From: Flavobacteriaceae bacterium UBA6231
GTDB lineage: Bacteria; Bacteroidota; Bacteroidia; Flavobacteriales; Flavobacteriaceae
Reading direction: 5' to 3'
DNA: 15,996 nt
NCBI GenBank assembly: GCA_002441545.1
Contig: DJWL01000093.1
Location: forward strand, 8,554-24,549
The stretch's first letter is position 1. Each line of letters begins with the position of its first letter. Of the stretch, positions 7,305 through 14,237 are shown piece by piece. Both the position numbers and the translations under genes were made by a program. The notes below the pieces were generated by a model, which did no database searches, was not told the origin of the DNA, and saw nothing but the letters and a program-made list of their open reading frames with translations.

Positions 7305-7844
7305 ATGCAAGACACCTCGAAACAATACGATGCCATTGTAAATACATGCAAAAGCCTATTTATTAAAAAAATGACAGATTATGGAAGTGCTTGGCGCATA
7401 TTGAGATTGCCATCACTTACAGATCAAATTTTTATAAAAGCACAACGTATAAGAGGTTTGCAACAAAATGCTGTTAGAAAGGTTGATGAAGGCGAAGTAA
7501 GCGAGTTTATAGGTATTATTAATTATTGTATCATGGCGCTTATTCAGTTGGATAAAGGTGTTGCAGAGCAGCCAGATTTGTCAACTGTTGAAGCTACGGC
7601 ATTATATGATGAAAAAGTTGCCATTACTAAAAAGCTTATGGAAGATAAAAATCATGATTATGGTGAAGCTTGGCGTGATATGAGGGTTAGTTCTTTAACC
7701 GATTTAATTCTTCAAAAATTACTTCGAGTTAAGCAAATTGAAAACAATGCTGGAAAAACGATAGTGAGTGAAGGTATTGATGCTAATTATCAAGACATGA
7801 TTAATTATGCAGTTTTTGCATTAATTCATTTAAACGAGAAATAA
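7305..7844 (+). CDS. DUF1599 family protein with internal duplication
   Basis: A 179-residue cytoplasmic protein of the DUF1599 family (called nucleotide modification associated domain 1 in some databases), biochemical role unknown. It consists of two copies of one unit. The first (about residues 20-85) contains KMTDYGSAWRILRLPSLTDQ and EFIGIINYCIMALIQL. The second (about 113-178) contains NHDYGEAWRDMRVSSLTDLI and YQDMINYAVFALIHL. Each copy keeps the DYG-AW, R-x-x-SLTD and INY-x-x-x-ALI-L signatures. The all-helical pattern with conserved D, E and W residues suggests a nucleotide-binding helical fold, which is inference. It is the first gene of a plus-strand run of housekeeping genes, divergent from folP, with the next gene 39 bp downstream. 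Confidence 0.88.
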   Translation: MQDTSKQYDAIVNTCKSLFIKKMTDYGSAWRILRLPSLTDQIFIKAQRIRGLQQNAVRKVDEGEVSEFIGIINYCIMALIQLDKGVAEQPDLSTVEATALYDEKVAITKKLMEDKNHDYGEAWRDMRVSSLTDLILQKLLRVKQIENNAGKTIVSEGIDANYQDMINYAVFALIHLNEK

Positions 7845-7849
7845 ATTAC

Positions 7850-7867
7850 TTTCCTTTTCAAAGGAAA
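7850..7867. repeat. Short perfect dyad before the BT_3928-family gene
   Basis: TTTCCTTT (7850-7857) and AAAGGAAA (7860-7867) are perfect 8-bp arms around TC, in the 39-bp gap between the DUF1599 stop and the ATG at 7884. In RNA it could form a 6-bp hairpin with a 6-nt loop just upstream of the start. There is no T-run after it, so termination is unlikely. Confidence 0.35.
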
Positions 7868-7883
7868 ATCAACAATAAAAAAA

Positions 7884-8978
7884 ATGAAATATTTAGTTGC
7901 CCTTTCTAGAATATTTGTAGGCGTTTTATTTATTATTTCCGGATTAATAAAACTTAATGATCCATTAGGTTTTTCGTATAAACTGCAAGAATATTTTAGT
8001 GTAGATGTTTTAAACATCCCTTTTTTAGAACCCTATGCTTTAATGATTTCAGTTTTAGTGGTTGTTTTTGAAGTTGTTTTAGGTGTTTTTTTACTTATAG
8101 GATATAAACCTAAATTTACTGTTTGGAGTTTGCTATTAATGATAGTTTTCTTTTCTTTTTTAACTTTTTACTCAGCGTATTTTGATAAAGTAAAAGATTG
8201 CGGCTGTTTTGGAGATGCTTTAAAACTAACACCGTGGGAAAGTTTTACTAAAGATATTGTACTCTTATTTTTTATACTCATTTTATTTTTTGGAGTTAAA
8301 CATATAAAGCCCATTTTTAATAAATTAGGCACAACGGTTTTAGCTTTATTAAGTTTTATATTAAGTTTTTGGTTTGGTTATTATGTGTTAATGCATTTGC
8401 CGGCTAAAGATTTTAGAGCCTATAAAATAGGATCAAACATTCAAGAAGGTATGCGTATTCCAGAAGATGCAGCAAAACCAGTTGTTGAATATTATTGGAA
8501 ATTTAAAGTTAATGGTGAAGATAAAGTAATTACAACAGATGGCTCATATCCTACTGTAAATGGAGATTTTATTTCAGTTGATACAAAAATGCTTGATGAA
8601 GGGTATCAACCTCCAATTGTCGATTTTTCAATAGAAACAGAAGATGAAGATTTAACTCAGCATTTTTTAGCAGAGGATAAACTGATCATGATTGTATCAT
8701 ACAGTTTAGAGAAAATTGAAAAGCAAGGAGCTGAAAAATTAAAAGCTTTTTCTGATGAGGCTATTAAAAAAGGATATACAGTTATTGGTTTAACAGCATC
8801 TGGTGACGAAGCAAAACAAAAAATCAAGAAAGCAAATAATCTCAATTTTAATTTTTACTTGTGTGATGAAAAAGCACTAAAAACAGTGGTGCGTTCCAAT
8901 CCTGGTATTTTAGAGTTAAATAAGGGTACTGTCATGCAAAAAGTACATTGGAATGATATTGATGATATTAAATTATAA
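7884..8978 (+). CDS. BT_3928 family membrane protein: DoxX/MauE-like domain plus thioredoxin-like tail
   Basis: A 364-residue protein whose N-terminal part (about 1-135) is a four-helix DoxX/MauE-type membrane domain, with the family motif SGLIKLNDPLGFSYKLQEYF and a cysteine pair C106/C108 in KDCGCFGDAL. A fifth membrane segment follows near residues 147-172. The C-terminal part (about 235-364) looks like a thioredoxin fold (LIMIVSYSLEKIEKQ, YTVIGLTASGDE) without the CxxC pair. DoxX/MauE and related proteins are linked to membrane redox chemistry, but no reaction is established for this family. Order with DUF1599 upstream and tpiA downstream is, as I recall, conserved in Bacteroidota. A separate TlpA-like protein with an intact CxxC is encoded next. 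Confidence 0.88.
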   Translation: MKYLVALSRIFVGVLFIISGLIKLNDPLGFSYKLQEYFSVDVLNIPFLEPYALMISVLVVVFEVVLGVFLLIGYKPKFTVWSLLLMIVFFSFLTFYSAYFDKVKDCGCFGDALKLTPWESFTKDIVLLFFILILFFGVKHIKPIFNKLGTTVLALLSFILSFWFGYYVLMHLPAKDFRAYKIGSNIQEGMRIPEDAAKPVVEYYWKFKVNGEDKVITTDGSYPTVNGDFISVDTKMLDEGYQPPIVDFSIETEDEDLTQHFLAEDKLIMIVSYSLEKIEKQGAEKLKAFSDEAIKKGYTVIGLTASGDEAKQKIKKANNLNFNFYLCDEKALKTVVRSNPGILELNKGTVMQKVHWNDIDDIKL

Positions 8979-9091
8979 CCACATTAATTCACTTAAAAAC
9001 ATATTTTTTCAAATAAGTTTTCCTTTATTGATAACTTGAATTTATTGTAGATTTAATACTCATTTGATTAGAAGCTAAAATAAAAATAGAG

Positions 9092-9099
9092 TAAATTTG
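9092..9099 (+). promoter_or_regulatory. -7 promoter box for the TlpA-like/tpiA unit
   Basis: TAAATTTG followed by C is an exact TAnnTTTG match, 32 bp before the ATG at 9132. A TTTG at 9063-9066 could be the -33 element, but the 25-bp spacing is longer than usual. It implies the thioredoxin and tpiA genes can be transcribed without the upstream genes. Confidence 0.5.
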
Positions 9100-9131
9100 C
9101 ACCTTTAAAAAGTGAGTTAGTTAAAATAAAA

Positions 9132-9617
9132 ATGAATAAAATAAAATACCTCTTAGTAGTTTTTTTAGTTTTCTTTAGTTGCTACGCCCAAGAACCTACA
9201 GTATTTTCAAACGAAGCCTTAAACGATACTTTTATTAATCTAAAAGGAGAAACTATAATCTTTAAAGATATATTGAATAAACATAAAGGTTCTAATATTG
9301 TTATAGATATTTGGGCTTCATGGTGTAAGGATTGTGTTGGCGGAATACCAAAAGTAAAAGAATTGCAACTTGAATATCAAGAAACAACTTATATTTTTTT
9401 GTCGTTAGACAAAACCCAAGATGCATGGAAAAGAGGTATTGAAAAACATAATATTAAAGGAGATCATTACTTTATGCAATCTGGTTGGAAAGGGGCTTTT
9501 GGAACCTTTACAGGCTTAGACTGGATACCAAGATATATGGTAGTAGATAAACAAGGAAACATTAAACTATATAAATCTGTGGAAGCAGATGATAAAAAAA
9601 TTAAAGACTTATTATAA
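9132..9617 (+). CDS. TlpA/ResA-like thiol-disulfide oxidoreductase
   Basis: A 161-residue exported thioredoxin-fold protein acting outside the cytoplasm, probably reducing or exchanging protein disulfides. The signal sequence is about residues 1-19 (MNKIKYLLVVFLVFFSCYAQ). Cleavage could follow the A in CYA-Q, or C17 could be lipidated, though the preceding FFS is a poor lipobox. The active site is W64-C65-K-D-C68 inside IDIWASWCKDC, and the cis-proline loop is DWIPRYMVVDKQG. These are the features of TlpA/ResA proteins. Its stop overlaps the tpiA start by one base (TAATG at 9615-9619), so the two are translationally coupled. The preceding BT_3928 protein has a thioredoxin-like tail lacking CxxC, so a functional pairing is possible but unproven. 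Confidence 0.9.
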   Translation: MNKIKYLLVVFLVFFSCYAQEPTVFSNEALNDTFINLKGETIIFKDILNKHKGSNIVIDIWASWCKDCVGGIPKVKELQLEYQETTYIFLSLDKTQDAWKRGIEKHNIKGDHYFMQSGWKGAFGTFTGLDWIPRYMVVDKQGNIKLYKSVEADDKKIKDLL

Positions 9618-10366
9618 TGAGAAAGCAAATTGTAGCAGGGAACTGGAAAATGAATAATGATTTATCTCAAACGGAATCATTAATTTCTGAACTTAAAAAA
9701 GCAACAAAAATATCACCTGCCGAGGTTATGGTCGCACCAACCTTTACCAATCTTTACACAGCATTTGGATCATTAAAAGGGACTGATATTGAGGTGATCG
9801 CCCAAAATATGCATTTTGCAGCAAATGGAGCATATACTGGAGAAATCAGTGCAAGCATGTTAAAAAGTGTTGGTGTTAAAACGGTGATTTTAGGTCATAG
9901 TGAACGTCGTGAATATTTTAACGAAACCGATGAGATGTTAGCTAAAAAGGTTGATGCCGCTTTAGCAAATTCAATGCGAGTAATATTTTGTTTTGGAGAA
10001 GTTTTAGAAGATAGAAAATCTGAAAATCATGAAAATGTTGTAGAAAGCCAAATTAAAAATGCATTATTTCACTTAGAGTCTGATGCTTTCAAACATATTG
10101 TTTTAGCTTATGAGCCAGTTTGGGCTATTGGTACAGGTGAAACAGCAAGTCCAGAGCAAGCTCAAGATATGCATGCCTTTATAAGAAAAACATTGGCAGA
10201 TAAATACGGAAATGCAGTGGCAGATTCAGTGTCTATCCTATATGGAGGTAGTGTTAAACCAAACAACGCACAAGAAATTTTCTCTAAACCAGATGTAGAT
10301 GGCGGTTTAATAGGTGGTGCTGCACTTAATGCAACCGACTTTTTTGCGATTGTAAACGCATTTTAA
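9617..10366 (+). CDS. tpiA: Triosephosphate isomerase
   Basis: TpiA interconverts dihydroxyacetone phosphate and glyceraldehyde 3-phosphate in glycolysis and gluconeogenesis. The 249-residue barrel is complete with all catalytic groups: N9 and K11 in VAGNWKMN, H94 in LGHSERREYF, E166 in AYEPVWAIGTGETAS, and the phosphate-binding loops LYGGSVKPNN and DGGLIGGAAL. Its ATG shares one base with the stop of the thioredoxin-like gene. A strong hairpin terminator follows within about 25 bp. Confidence 0.98.
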   Translation: MRKQIVAGNWKMNNDLSQTESLISELKKATKISPAEVMVAPTFTNLYTAFGSLKGTDIEVIAQNMHFAANGAYTGEISASMLKSVGVKTVILGHSERREYFNETDEMLAKKVDAALANSMRVIFCFGEVLEDRKSENHENVVESQIKNALFHLESDAFKHIVLAYEPVWAIGTGETASPEQAQDMHAFIRKTLADKYGNAVADSVSILYGGSVKPNNAQEIFSKPDVDGGLIGGAALNATDFFAIVNAF

Positions 10367-10387
10367 GTATTAAATAATAAATATTTG

Positions 10388-10420
10388 AGCGTTACCCCGA
10401 AAAATCGGGGTCGCGCTTTT
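10388..10420 (+). terminator. Rho-independent terminator after tpiA
   Basis: The inner stem is ACCCCGA (10394-10400) and TCGGGGT (10405-10411) around an AAAA loop. An outer stem AGCG (10388-10391) and CGCT (10414-10417) is separated by a 2-nt internal loop, followed by TTTT at 10417-10420. GC content is far above the surroundings. Confidence 0.82.
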
Positions 10421-10589
10421 ATTCGTTATTGTTTATTTTAAATTTTTGAACTCATTAATAAAAACATTTCACTATATCTTTTTCTTGTGCCTCAAAAAAG
10501 GATAAGTTTATCCTGAGCACTGGAGAAGGGTTTCAATCGCTAACGTAAGTTTTAAACTACCAAAGTATTCTAGTAAATCAAAAATAAAT
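10421..10589. other. Non-coding gap with short palindrome and repeat-like sequence
   Basis: No gene is seen between the tpiA terminator and prmA. It holds a perfect palindromic pair, AGGATAA (10499-10505) and TTATCCT (10508-10514), followed by CTGAGCACTGGAGAAGG, which resembles degenerate intergenic repeat sequences (CTGAGCG-AGTCGAAGG type) found in many bacteria. No exact TAnnTTTG box for prmA was found here. Confidence 0.35.
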
Positions 10590-11426
10590 ATGTCAAACAT
10601 TAATTATATAGGGTATCAATTTAAGGTTACACCATTACAACCAGGTGTAGAAATTTTAATTGCCGAACTTGGTTATGCTGGCTTTGAAAGTTTTGTGGAA
10701 ACTGAAGAAGGAGTAATGGCTTACATTCAAAAAGATGATTGGAAAGACACTATTCTGGAAGATATTCAAATATTGGATTCTGATGAATTTGAAATCATTT
10801 ATACCTTTGAAGATATTGAACAGGTTAATTGGAATGAAGAATGGGAAAAGAATTTCAGTCCAATAGTTGTGGATGACATTTGTACAGTTAGAGCTCCATT
10901 TCATGAAAAGCCCAATACAGTTTATGATATTGTTATTGAGCCTAAAATGAGTTTTGGTACAGGTCACCATGAAACTACACATATGATGATTCAACATATT
11001 TTGAAGAATGATTTTAAAAATAAATCGGTTCTCGATATGGGGTGCGGTACTGGGGTTTTGGCCATTTTAGCTGAAATGAAAGGAGCAAAACCTATTGATG
11101 CAGTAGATTACGATAATTGGTGCTACCTTAATAGTATAGAAAATGTTGAAAGAAATAATTGCCAACATATCACGGTTATTGAAGGAGATGCCAGCGTACT
11201 GAAAAATAAAAAATATGACATTATAATCGCTAATATTAATAGAAATATTTTGCTTAACGATATGGCTGTTTATGCCTCGTGCTTAAATAAAAACGGGATG
11301 ATATTTTTAAGCGGTTTTTATAATGATGACATTCCAATGATACAGGAAGCATGTGAAAAACATATGTTAAAGTTTGAAGAAAAGTTGGAAAGAAATTATT
11401 GGGTTTCACTAAAATTTTTAAATTAG
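10590..11426 (+). CDS. prmA: Ribosomal protein L11 methyltransferase
   Basis: PrmA uses S-adenosylmethionine to trimethylate ribosomal protein L11. The 278-residue protein has the N-terminal L11-recognition domain (about 1-90), then the class I methyltransferase fold. Visible motifs are MSFGTGHHETT before the cofactor site, motif I VLDMGCGTGVLAI (147-159), the acidic end of strand 2 (DAVDYDNW), and the substrate-side loop ANINRN (214-219). All are diagnostic for PrmA. clpS follows 15 bp downstream, a pairing common in Bacteroidota. The gene is preceded by a terminator and a non-coding gap, so it should have its own promoter, though none was clearly recognised. Confidence 0.95.
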   Translation: MSNINYIGYQFKVTPLQPGVEILIAELGYAGFESFVETEEGVMAYIQKDDWKDTILEDIQILDSDEFEIIYTFEDIEQVNWNEEWEKNFSPIVVDDICTVRAPFHEKPNTVYDIVIEPKMSFGTGHHETTHMMIQHILKNDFKNKSVLDMGCGTGVLAILAEMKGAKPIDAVDYDNWCYLNSIENVERNNCQHITVIEGDASVLKNKKYDIIIANINRNILLNDMAVYASCLNKNGMIFLSGFYNDDIPMIQEACEKHMLKFEEKLERNYWVSLKFLN

Positions 11427-11441
11427 TAAAAAATCCCAGTT

Positions 11442-11717
11442 ATGAGTACAAGAGAAAAATCTTCAGAAGAGGTATTACTTGATGAAAAATTAGTTTCTCA
11501 AAAAGAGATTATATTATACAATGATGATGTGAATACTTTTGACCACGTTATTGAAACTCTTATGACAGCATGTGATCATACACCGGAGCAAGCTGAACAA
11601 TGTTCGTTAATAGTACATTACAATGGAAAATGTACTGTAAAAACTGGCCCTTACAACGATTTAAAACCACGTTGCTCCATGTTACTTGAAGCGGGTTTAA
11701 ATGCTGAAATAGTATAA
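11442..11717 (+). CDS. clpS: ATP-dependent Clp protease adaptor ClpS
   Basis: ClpS binds proteins with N-degron residues and hands them to the ClpAP protease. The 91-residue protein has a short flexible N-terminal arm (about residues 1-20), then the folded core with YNDDVNTFDHVIETLM, matching the ND-x-x-T-x-x-x-V substrate-pocket signature, then CDHTPEQAEQCSLIVHYNGK and the closing LLEAGLNAEIV. Length is normal for the family. It follows prmA by 15 bp, probably in one transcript, and converges on the DUF2892 gene. Confidence 0.94.
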   Translation: MSTREKSSEEVLLDEKLVSQKEIILYNDDVNTFDHVIETLMTACDHTPEQAEQCSLIVHYNGKCTVKTGPYNDLKPRCSMLLEAGLNAEIV

Positions 11718-11722
11718 AAAGT

Positions 11723-11740
11723 TAAGAAAATAAATTCTTA
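11723..11740. terminator. Possible weak terminator between clpS and the DUF2892 gene
   Basis: TAAGAA (11723-11728) and TTCTTA (11735-11740) form a 6-bp AT-only stem around AATAAA, followed rightward by TTTCTTTTT. It lies between convergent genes and overlaps the stop of the minus-strand gene. The stem is weak, so this is tentative. Confidence 0.4.
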
Positions 11741-11941
11741 TTTCTTTTTGCAAGTATTAATTCCCAATGGTGAATAAAGAGGGCAGAAGCTAATTAAACT
11801 TGTTAATAAGAAAATTAGAGCCAATGCCATTAGTATATAAGCCAAGGTTCCTTCAATAACGTTAAAGTAGTATAAAGCAGCAATTACTAAAGCAATAACA
11901 ACCCTAATTCCTTTGTCTGTACTTCCCATGTTTTTTTTCAT
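11738..11941 (-). CDS. DUF2892 (YgaP-type) small membrane protein
   Basis: A 67-residue protein with two hydrophobic helices (about residues 13-29 and 32-51) and the ending FCPLYSPLGINTCK, the typical DUF2892 pattern with two cysteines (C53 and C64). The family also forms the membrane half of E. coli YgaP, a membrane rhodanese. Here it lies 17 bp downstream of the gene for a rhodanese-containing persulfide dioxygenase, probably in the same transcript, which suggests a role in sulfane-sulfur handling at the membrane. The exact function is unknown. Confidence 0.85.
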   Translation of the reverse strand: MKKNMGSTDKGIRVVIALVIAALYYFNVIEGTLAYILMALALIFLLTSLISFCPLYSPLGINTCKKK

Positions 11942-11958
11942 GATATATAAATTTTAAT

Positions 11959-13374
11959 TTATTTTAGTGTTGATGGACAAACAAAATTTGATATAGGGAG
12001 ATTAGTCATTTTTAATCGATCAAAACCTCCTTCAATATTTATTATATTATTGAAACCTCTGGCTTTTAATATAGAAGCAGCAATAACCGAACGATAACCA
12101 CCAGCACAATGAATGTGGTACGTTTTGTTTTTATCTATTTGATTCATGTTTTCATTAATGAAGTCTAAAGGAAAATTTTTCACTCCATTAACTTCTAAAT
12201 GCATCGATTGATATTCACCATTTTTTCTAACATCAAGAATATTTAAATCGTGTTCTTTAGCTTTTTCGGCGAACTCTTCGGCAGGAATTGATTCTAAGGT
12301 TTCAATATCTTTACCAGCATCTTTCCATGTAGCTATACCACCTTTTAAGTATCCTAAAGTATTATCGTAACCTACTCTTGATAAACGAGTAACAGTTTCT
12401 TTTTCTTTATTTTCTGGTGCGACAAGCAGAATTGGTTGTTTTAAATCGGTAATTAAAGCTCCAACCCAAGGCGCAAAACCACCTTCTAAACCAATAAAAA
12501 TAGAATTTGGTATATGAGCTTTTGTATATTCGCTTTGAGGCCTTACATCTAATACTAAAGCGTGTTGTTCATTTGCAATGTTTTCAAATTCTTCAGCACT
12601 TAAACCAATATTTCCTTTTTTTAACACATTGTCAAAGGTTTCATAACCAGATTTATTCATCATGGCGTTTTTTGCAAAATATTGAGGTGGTGGTGGAATA
12701 CCCTCTAAAACTTCTTTCACAAATTCTTCTTTAGTCATATCAGCCCTAAGAGCGTAATTGGTTTGTTTTTGTTCGCCAAGCAAACCAACAGTTTCCTTAC
12801 TTAAGTTTTTACCACAGGCAGAACCAGCACCATGTGCAGGATATACAATAACATTATCTTCTAAAGGTATTATTTTGTTTCGCAAAGAATCATATAACAT
12901 GGCTGCTAAATCTTCTTTTGTTAAATCTGATTTAATCGCTAAATCTGGTCTTCCTACATCACCTAAAAATAAAGTGTCTCCAGAAAATATGGCATAATCA
13001 TTTCCTTGCTCATCAATTAATAAAAAGGTTGAAGACTCTAAAGTATGCCCAGGTGTATGAAGTACTTTTATGCTTATGTTGCCTAGTTTAAAAATTTCGT
13101 TATCTTTTGCGATATGTGCTGAATAATTAGTTTCTGCACCAGGACCAAATATAATGGTAGCTCCTGTTTTTTTAGCTAAATCAACATGGCCCGACACAAA
13201 ATCAGCATGAAAGTGGGTTTCAAAAATGTACTTTATTTTTGCACTTTCGTTTGTTGCTTTATCAACATATTGTTGAGTTTCTCTTAATGGATCAATTATG
13301 GCAACCTCACCATTAGATTCAATATAATAAGCACCTTGGGCTAAACATCCAGTATATATTTGTTCAATTTTCAT
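11959..13374 (-). CDS. CstB-like persulfide dioxygenase with pseudo-rhodanese and rhodanese domains
   Basis: A 471-residue cytoplasmic protein. Residues 1 to about 245 are an ETHE1-type metallo-beta-lactamase fold: H54-x-H56-x-D58 (ETHFHADFVSGH), H110 (HTPGHT) and D133 (FSGDTLFLGDVGRPD). In ETHE1 enzymes the first histidine of the HxH, the GHT histidine and the aspartate hold non-heme iron that oxidises persulfide to sulfite. Rhodanese domain 1 (about 258-360, LDVRPQSEY) lacks the catalytic cysteine, with LLVAPENKE near A319 instead. Rhodanese domain 2 (about 370-462, LDVRKNGEY) has C423 in HCAGGYRS. This matches staphylococcal CstB, which makes thiosulfate from persulfides. The gene is 58 bp after the exporter gene and has its own -7 box and a possible Crp/Fnr site. 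Confidence 0.9.
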   Translation of the reverse strand: MKIEQIYTGCLAQGAYYIESNGEVAIIDPLRETQQYVDKATNESAKIKYIFETHFHADFVSGHVDLAKKTGATIIFGPGAETNYSAHIAKDNEIFKLGNISIKVLHTPGHTLESSTFLLIDEQGNDYAIFSGDTLFLGDVGRPDLAIKSDLTKEDLAAMLYDSLRNKIIPLEDNVIVYPAHGAGSACGKNLSKETVGLLGEQKQTNYALRADMTKEEFVKEVLEGIPPPPQYFAKNAMMNKSGYETFDNVLKKGNIGLSAEEFENIANEQHALVLDVRPQSEYTKAHIPNSIFIGLEGGFAPWVGALITDLKQPILLVAPENKEKETVTRLSRVGYDNTLGYLKGGIATWKDAGKDIETLESIPAEEFAEKAKEHDLNILDVRKNGEYQSMHLEVNGVKNFPLDFINENMNQIDKNKTYHIHCAGGYRSVIAASILKARGFNNIINIEGGFDRLKMTNLPISNFVCPSTLK

Positions 13375-13393
13375 TCTAAAATTTTTAAAAGCG

Positions 13394-13401
13394 CAAAAAT
13401 A
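13394..13401 (-). promoter_or_regulatory. -7 promoter box for the persulfide dioxygenase gene
   Basis: The minus strand reads TATTTTTG followed by CGC, an exact TAnnTTTG match, 19 bp before the ATG at 13374. It lies in the 58-bp gap after the TauE-like gene, so the dioxygenase and DUF2892 genes can be transcribed separately. No good -33 element is present, which fits activator dependence. Confidence 0.5.
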
Positions 13402-13421
13402 AAAAACCTACTTTGTTTTTA

Positions 13422-13437
13422 TGTGACAATTATTACA
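13422..13437. promoter_or_regulatory. Putative Crp/Fnr-family operator upstream of the dioxygenase gene
   Basis: TGTGA-CAATTA-TTACA differs from the classic TGTGA-N6-TCACA Crp site at one base, and with its flanks (13421-13438) 7 of 9 position pairs are symmetric. Its centre, 13429.5, is about 41 bp upstream of the transcript start expected from the -7 box at 13394-13401, the usual class II activator position. It overlaps the stop codon of the TauE-like gene. Binding by the Crp/Fnr protein encoded at 15255-15890 is inferred. The motif is short and could be chance. Confidence 0.38.
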
Positions 13438-14236
13438 TTTTAGTATTAAGCTCTTTAAATATAATATAAATTGCCATAATTAATGTAAACCAACCAAAAC
13501 CTTTTTTAAGCTTTTTTCCACTTATAAATTTTGAAATTGATACACCAATTAAAATTCCTATTATTGTAAATGAAGAAAATGTTAATAAAAAAAACCAATC
13601 TATTTCAATACTTTGTATGTCTCCTGTAAAGCCAATTAATGAATTAATAGTTACAATTATTAATGAGGTTCCAACTGCTTTTTTCATTGGTAATTTTGCC
13701 CAAAGAACCAAAGCAGGCACATACAAAAACCCACCGCCAGCACCAATGATGCCGGTTATGGTTCCTATAATTAAACCTTGTATAAAAGTCATGTAATATG
13801 GTTGCTTAAAACCTAATAATTCTTTCTCTTCTCTTTTTGTTCTTATCATGGAAATAGATGCTAAAAGCATGATAAAAGCAAAAAATATCATTATTGCTAC
13901 ATTTTTTGTTAGAGAAAAACTTCCAATAGTTAAAAATATATCAGGGAAATTATGAACTAAATATCTTCTTGATAAATATACAGCCATAAACGATGGAAAG
14001 GAAAAAGCCAAGCCTGTTTTAATATCTACAAAACCTTTTCTAAACTTTTGGATGGCACCAACTAAAGACGAAGAACCTACTACAAATAAAGAATAAGCGG
14101 TTGCAATTAAAGGATTATAACCTAAAACATATACCAACAAAGGAACTGTTAGGATAGACCCACCACCGCCAATTAGTCCTAAGACTAACCCAACTATTAG
14201 TGCTCCTAAATACCCAAAAATTTGTAGCGTTTCCAT
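13433..14236 (-). CDS. TauE/SafE (TSUP) family sulfite/organosulfur exporter
   Basis: A 267-residue inner-membrane permease with about eight hydrophobic segments in two homologous halves. Each half has the family's glycine-rich repeat: GLIGGGGSILTVPLLVYVLG near the N-terminus and GIIGAGGGFLYVPALVLWAK in the middle. TSUP proteins move sulfite, sulfonates or other small anions across the membrane. A TauE protein is also encoded in the staphylococcal cst operon, where export of sulfite is the proposed role. Here the gene sits between the YeeE/YedE half-gene (1-bp gap upstream) and the persulfide dioxygenase gene, which would make sulfite. That context favours sulfite export, but the substrate is inferred. 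Confidence 0.92.
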   Translation of the reverse strand: METLQIFGYLGALIVGLVLGLIGGGGSILTVPLLVYVLGYNPLIATAYSLFVVGSSSLVGAIQKFRKGFVDIKTGLAFSFPSFMAVYLSRRYLVHNFPDIFLTIGSFSLTKNVAIMIFFAFIMLLASISMIRTKREEKELLGFKQPYYMTFIQGLIIGTITGIIGAGGGFLYVPALVLWAKLPMKKAVGTSLIIVTINSLIGFTGDIQSIEIDWFFLLTFSSFTIIGILIGVSISKFISGKKLKKGFGWFTLIMAIYIIFKELNTKM

Positions 14237-14237
14237 T

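Noticed and set aside
10656..10997. 113-codon open frame on the minus strand opposite prmA
   Set aside because: It overlaps the clear PrmA coding sequence, has no recognisable domain, and its long length is explained by the AT-rich antisense of a conserved gene.
12507..12997. Two plus-strand open frames opposite the dioxygenase gene
   Set aside because: They are antisense to well-conserved domains of the dioxygenase-rhodanese gene and look random.
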